Positions 58,283-64,000 of a DNA stretch of 64,000 bases are shown here, piece by piece. This stretch comes from Gnetum montanum. Lineage: Eukaryota; Streptophyta; Gnetopsida; Gnetales; Gnetaceae. A model generated the notes under the pieces. That model was not told the origin of the DNA, made no database searches, and saw only the letters and a program-made list of their open reading frames with translations. The translations under genes were made by a program, and so were the position numbers. Numbering within the stretch: position 1 is the stretch's first letter; each line of letters opens with the position of its first letter. Location: NCBI GenBank assembly GCA_015680685.1, contig MNCI01025116.1, forward strand, positions 3,175-67,174, in the 5' to 3' direction.

Positions 58283-59400
58283 TGCTATAACCTATAACCT
58301 TCACCATCCAACTTGAGATAAGTTCTTATTGAAAATGTAAGCTTTGCAGCCCATGAGCTACAATATTGCATACTTTAATGTATTGGGGCTGAAAAATTCC
58401 TCATACATTGCTACTACCTTACTTTCCAAGTGGAAAAAGCGGTATTATGTTTATAGATGGGCTTTGAAAGGCTAAATATTCCTTGGGGGTTACCAAATTT
58501 AATATTTTCATGGGTTTTCATAGAGGTATAGCCTTAACTACGTTGGAACCATCTACCCCTAGCCTTCATGGTGTTGGGTTTTCATTTCCTAACAAAATCT
58601 AGCTTAATCACTAGAAGAACCCAACATAACTGAACACATCTAGCATTGAAGTTGTTGAGTCTTCCATTATTCCAGCAAGTTACTCGCATAGTTTTTACAA
58701 TTTCTAGTTGTGGTAGCATGGCTAGCATAATCATGCTAAATCTTTAGCAATTGTAGGTATGATATCATAGTCACCATATTTTTAGAAAATTTTAACAAAT
58801 GAGAATGTAGTCCTCCAAGGTTAGCATAGTTGAGGTGAAGCCCAATGTAGTTACAAAAGTCCATTTGATATTTTTCGTATACAAATGGATTTTGATGGTT
58901 GTGATCTATCAAAACTTACTATAAATGGTCAACTACATTAGAATCATAACTTTTACACCTACAACCAATATTAATCTATCAATAATCATGGTAAAAATTT
59001 GCAAAATGAAATCAGAAACCTAAAACCTTTAAAATCCAAATGTAAATACATTATTTAGATTACACATTTTAGAAATTATTAGTGATCTCAAATAAAAATT
59101 TGTACAACCCATCCCCTTTTCTTGAAACCTTGACCACTTTTAAGAGAAAATTAGCATATATGCTAGGCATCAAAGACTTCCAATGTAATACAATTACATC
59201 AAGAGTGGAACACCACCAATAGCCAAAGTTATAGACTTGAGTGAAAACTAGCAAGGAGTTGTAAGTTATTGGGGTTGGGAAGTACCTAGATTATGGAATT
59301 CTACTATAGAACACAACCTACCAGCTCCAACAGGCTTCAAGCTCCATCAAAGCTAGCTTCTTGTGGTTTGAGCACACAATCTATACTCTTTTAACTTTAC
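58283..59400 (+). repeat. C-type LTR-like repeat, second copy (right limit approximate)
   Basis: In direct orientation to 27201-28300, starting TGCTATAACCTATAACC. Shared words: AGTTCTTATTGAAAATGTAA, ATAGATGGGCTTTGAAAGGC and AATGGTCAACTACATTAGAA. If the two are LTRs of one element, they would bracket everything between, including B. Confidence 0.5.
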
Positions 59401-62400
59401 AGTTTTATTCAATAAAGTTTTTAGTTTATTTGTAGTGTAAACTTAATTTCAAGTTTAATTCTATATTAATTTATTTTTGTTCAAATTTGTAATTCCATTC
59501 CTATTTTCATTCCTGTCTATACTTTTTAAGTCCCTGGATGATCAACAAGACCATCTAGGGCACCTTGGATCTTGCTTTTTAGAGGCCTTTAAGATATAAG
59601 TTTAGGTTATCACATGTGGGATTTTTGATTTTGTAGTGATTTAATTTTCTAGGCACTACAAAAGGTTTTCTTAAAGCAATAATAAGAGATTCCTTTCTCA
59701 AGTAGCCTTCCACCTTCATCCAATCCTATACAACTAGTTACAGTAGCACCTTCACCATAAGCATTTCAACATATAGATAACAAGTTCTTATAGTAGAGAA
59801 TCACCATTGTCTATTCTAAAGGCACCAACTTATCCTTGTATGACCTTATGAAAATCTCCAAAGAACATCAAGCTATACTATATAATGTTCTTAAGAGGAT
59901 TGTAGTTCCTACGTGACATCCTTACTTGGACTAAAGCTATATATTCCATTTTTCAAATCCCTTATTATGGAATAGATAGTCTAAACATTCATAGTAAGAA
60001 CATTAAGACTAATTTGAAGATAGGAAATATCTATCATTTGCTACTCTAAATCACTATCAAGATATCATTCAAAGCTTTTTTTTTACTCATACATTTTGAT
60101 GATTACATTACATTCAACATGATCACATAAGTTGTTGTTAAGCATCTCAATATCCATGATTAGGTAATCTTCAATAAAACCTATATTAAACTTATGTTCT
60201 TTAATGATATGTGAGTAAAGTTTATATGTTTCATTAAATTACCTTTCATGAGAGATAATGTTGTGTAGTTTAAAGCTTACTTTATGATCATAAGTAAGTG
60301 TCCAATGTTAATGGTATACTAGGGTGTCCTTGGCTAGCTGACCATCAAATTGTATCTCCTTTCATATATTAAGAGATACATATACATATTCATAACCCTG
60401 AGATAATAATCTTAGTGGATAAATAGATCTCAATTTTTTCTTAACTAGATTGAAAAGATCGCCCTTATTAACTTAGTGACAATTTGGTTAATATTAAACT
60501 TGAACCTATAGGTAGCCTTAAAAAGAACTCACTATATCCTCACCTAAAAAGAAGTATTTTTTTCCTATTTATCACTTTCCAATTGGTGGAAATCTACTAA
60601 CACCTATTAGAATTACCTTTAGTTTCTTTTCTACTATTTTCTATTATCAAGAAGTGATGATTAGTTAATAGAAATAACATTATATTTTTCTCTAATTATC
60701 CTCTAATCACTTTTTGTTAATGATTAATATTAGAATTAATAAGGTCTTAAATTTATCAAATCAATCTTATAACTATTAATTACATAAAAATGATTAACTT
60801 GAACTAACATGAGAATCTTATTATCATAAACATCTTACAAGTGACATGTCTTATAACATTTGACATGACATATTATTCCCAAAATTTCAAACACACATAA
60901 CATTTTACAAAAGTTCTATTTATTAAACATAGATAATACTAAAAATAATATAAAAATAAAACAACCTAGTAGACTTATTTAAACCCAATAGCTTCTTCTT
61001 TATTGTCAATCTCTATTAGAGTAGGCTCTTCTACTTGTTTCTAGCTTTGCTCCCTAGGATTTGTGCATAAAAATCATCATAAATGAATTAGTTTTTTTTA
61101 TTTTATGAATTAAAATAAAATAAAATAAAATGATTACTTAAATTCTTGATTTTTGTCCTACATTTCCTTATATATCTCTAATATCCTCTATTCTCTCTTC
61201 TCCTAGATCAAGTTGACAATATCTAATGTGTCAAAAGCTTATCTTGGAATCCTTAATACAATGCTAGCTCAATCTTCTTCATGTACTTTTACTTATTAAA
61301 GGATAATATCATCATCATCCTCTTTTCCTTTAGGTTCTTCCTAAGGATCTCTTTCTTCTTCCTTCGGTGTAGTGATCACCATAGTATTTGCAAAATCCTC
61401 AAATAGTGCTTTGAATTTATTCTATTTAATAAATAGACTTCTTATTTATTTATTCATAAACAAACTCTTATTATTCTTTAATAATTTATACTACACTCTT
61501 TTCTATCACTACTTATTCATTTGATGTTTCCTACCTCAACTCTTCCATGCCACTACTAAGTTCCTTTGAGTCATCATGGAACATGTCATTGTTAAAGCAA
61601 GTCATTGTCTTTCTATCAATGTTGTTTGAAACTATGTATATTTATTCCTTTCTCTATAATATGCATGGGGAGGAGGATTATGTCTAATCATGTCTCTACC
61701 TCTTATTTCTACTTCCAACAATTTTACTTAGTTAGACAACATCTTTGTTTAAAATTGATTCTCTTATTTATCCTTTCATTTCTTCTTTAAAGAATCTAGA
61801 AGTATGGCATTTTCATTGGCCTTTTATATGCCCAATGCTCCTATATTCTTAACATAGTTGAGAGTTACACTTATTTTCTTATGATAACTCTCTATACTGG
61901 TACATCTACATTAACCACTAAATCATGGAATGTTACCAACTCCTTATTTAACATGATCTTTATCTTTGTGTCATAAATAAGGGGATAATATATTTTCTAT
62001 TTCTAACAATGAACATTATTTTGTGGCAATAATAATATAACTTATCTTCTCCTAGAGATATCATGTTCAATTTCATCTTCATGTCTTCTGTGAAGCCTTC
62101 CTTCATCATTCTTGTAATTTTGATGCAAGCCCAGATCTTTCATTTCATCTTTGAAAAAGAGAAGAAAATGGTTAAGTCTCCTTAATGTATATAGAATCAA
62201 CATACAAATTTTCAAAGTGATGTTAATTATACTTATCACATAATGTAAAAATCTTAGAGCTAATCACTTCCTTTATCCACTTGTATCCCCCTACATAATT
62301 CAATATTAATTTCTTTGAGAGATGAGTAGTGTCTATGAGAGGTGGAGGTAGAATCTCCAATTCTTGAAATTCATCCTTCTGCTATCATTTCTCTCTTGTT

Positions 62401-62576
62401 ATTATTAAATTTTTTCATAAATTTTTAAATCAAAGAGATTAGAAAAAGAAGATAACATTTCTCTACTTCATCCATTATTCTTTGATAAAAATATGTCATG
62501 TAAAAAATTCATTTAGTCAATGCTCATACCTTTGATTATACAAATTTTGAAATGTGTCTTTTTTACATGGTTCCCT
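59401..62576. other. Unrecognised AT-rich DNA
   Basis: About 3.2 kb without a recognised domain. One minus-strand stretch (62042-62239) ends in a charged run (KDLGLHQNYKNDEGRLHRRH) that could be a gag scrap, but this is weak. Confidence 0.45.
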
Positions 62577-62980
62577 AGAATTAAACAACCATAAAGACCA
62601 CACTTACATGGTTCCCCAGAAGTCCAAGCCTACATGTCTAGTAGGTAAATAGTTTCCTAGAAGGTTTTAGAATAGAGTGTTTATGTAGTAACCTAGCATT
62701 AAGGTGTTGTTAGCATTGTACTGCAAATACTTGGGCATCTCTTGATGATCATGAAATTAAAAGGGGGGAAGATTAAGTTCAATAAACTAGAATTAAACAA
62801 CCATAAAGATCACACTTAAAATTTACATGGTTCCAAAAATTAGGTACTCCACACTTGGAGGGTATACTTCTATGGTGGTGGACTTCTACTGAGATGACCC
62901 CAAAAGTCCTATGGTACCACCTCTAATTCTCCCAACTGGGGTCCAACTACCTTAATTCACCAAGAAAAGGATGGAGGGTA
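62577..62980. repeat. Fragment related to the element D LTR, partly duplicated
   Basis: 62750-62900 aligns with the start of the D LTR (1650-1770): TAAGTTCAATAAACTAGAAT, TTTACATGGTTCC and GTACTCCACACTTGGAGGGTA. AGAATTAAACAACCATAAAG also occurs at 62577 and again at 62789, so part of it is duplicated 212 bases apart. No second LTR or interior was found nearby. Confidence 0.55.
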
Positions 62981-63077
62981 GGATTATACAAATCTTGAAA
63001 TTTTTCTTTTTACTTTATGTTTCATTACTCTCCTATATTCAGTTGCTTTTGTAAAATATCCAAATGTTAGTAGCATG

Positions 63078-63530
63078 TCATTTTTTGATAATTTCACAAT
63101 TAGAAATTACATTGCATTGGTAACACTTAGTGAAAAACCTACTTATTTCTTCTTCTAATTTCTCCTTAAATACTTTCACTTTGGGGATATTGTAAGATAT
63201 TTCTTCCTTTAAAAGAGGTTTTTTTTTCAAGGTTTGTCCTTTGTTGATAGTTTTGGAGTTGTTTTTCAACATTTCTTCCTTTCCTATTCTTGCATCTCTT
63301 CATATTTTCTTTTGAAGTTTATCAATGTTATCTAATACTAAGGATTCAATATCTTCTCAGGTCTTCGATAATGATGTCAAAGGAGCACCACATCTGAAGT
63401 TATAAGTTAACAAAAAACATCTTAAGTGTTGGCATAATGAACATCTATAGTCCACTTTACAAGTAACATCATCTTGCTTTTCTCCTTCCTAGGTAAATAA
63501 TGTTACCATAGAATTTATTAAATCATAGTA
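63078..63530 (-). pseudogene. Unidentified cysteine-containing coding remnant
   Basis: With two stops allowed, the minus strand reads GEKQDDVTCKVDYRCSLCQH, LRCFLLTYNFRCGAPLTSL, EDIESLVLDNIDKLQKKI, then an open 64-aa stretch ending EEEISRFFTKCYQCNVISNC. The Cys spacing (CxxC twice) suggests a small metal-binding unit, and the Lys/Glu-rich middle suggests helix. I cannot assign it; a retroelement gag is possible. Confidence 0.3.
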
Positions 63531-63935
63531 TAATCTAAATTTGAGCAACTTTCTCACTATCTTCTTATTTTCCTTCTTAGGATACTTTCTCCATTTCTTC
63601 TACTATTACTTGATAAATAACTAGTGTCCAGTTTGTTAGCCTTCACTAGGATATCATCCATACAACCCATACAACTACCTGGTGGCTACCTCCCACTTCT
63701 GATTAATCTTATTACAAAATAGCATTTTAATAAATAAGAGGAAGAGCTTCTTCAAGTCTTTATTTATTCCCTTATATATATTGATGACATCCCTCTTTCA
63801 TATTTCCACCCATTCTTCCATAATTAAAAGTAATAGTAAATCTTTTTTGAAACTATCAATCTTTATTTTCCTCTTTAGGAATCCTAGAAAATACCTCAGT
63901 CTAGCTAAAAAACCACAAATAAAAATCTTATTGCA
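63531..63935. other. Unrecognised AT-rich DNA
   Basis: No gene or repeat recognised. Confidence 0.4.
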
Positions 63936-64000
63936 TGTTGTAATTTTCATCTCCCAACATGAGGTAATATTTTATTGTAAATGTAAGATTTATAATCCAT
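63936..64000 (+). repeat. Start of a third C-type LTR-like repeat (cut by window edge)
   Basis: TGTTGTAATTTTCATCTCCC followed by TTATTGTAAATGTAAGATTT matches the starts at 27201 and 58283. Only 65 bases are visible. Confidence 0.4.

Overview
The window looks like a piece of a very large, AT-rich plant nuclear genome made almost entirely of nested, decayed LTR retrotransposons. The plant signals are a primer site complementary to plant tRNA-Asp, a Copia gag of the plant UBN2 type, Athila/Tat-like gag and protease remnants, and a chromovirus-like Ty3/Gypsy pol. The density of old insertions suggests a giant genome such as a gymnosperm, but the sequence alone does not fix the taxon. No intact host gene, rRNA, tRNA or CRISPR array is seen. 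Almost every coding remnant carries stops and frameshifts, many explained by C-to-T or G-to-A change (CGA to TGA, TGG to TAG, LTR ends TG to TA).

Layout: 1-102 is the tail of an LTR of the family that recurs as elements A and B. 1641-7423 is a Copia-like element (D, minus strand) with two about 1.2 kb LTRs, a gag remnant and no visible pol. 7429-12690 is unrecognised AT-rich DNA with one minisatellite. About 12690-26138 is a Ty3/Gypsy element (E, minus) with gag, protease, RT, RNase H and integrase still readable. Its RT is cut by element A (15942-23094, minus), a gag-protease element with 5-bp target duplications AGCAC. Assembly gaps inside A have left one short contig in the wrong orientation and two duplicated contig ends.

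26139-40388 plus 56180-59400 appear to belong to Tat-like material on the plus strand (C): gag, CCHC-like domain and protease at 29.7-32.05 kb, then a degenerate multi-exon gene on the opposite strand (33.56-37.03 kb), then a region rich in palindromic CTACACT/AGTGTAG motifs. Inserted there is family-B material: an apparent solo LTR (40389-41308), a copy of the right flank (41309-42867), a truncated LTR (42868-43026), the B internal region, and the B 5' LTR (55319-56179). Inside B sits a well-defined TR-GAG element (43677-51561, minus) with 2.57-kb LTRs, gag-protease only, and GTAAG target duplications. Its LTRs contain an antisense, exon-like ORF of 397 nt starting with ATG in both copies.

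57.7-64 kb is older debris: a G-rich tract, C-type LTR-like repeats, a D-like LTR fragment and a cysteine-containing coding remnant.

The insertion order can be read from the nesting: C and E are oldest, A inserted in E, B inserted in C-type DNA, the TR-GAG element inserted in B, followed by a local duplication with inverted filler at its right edge.
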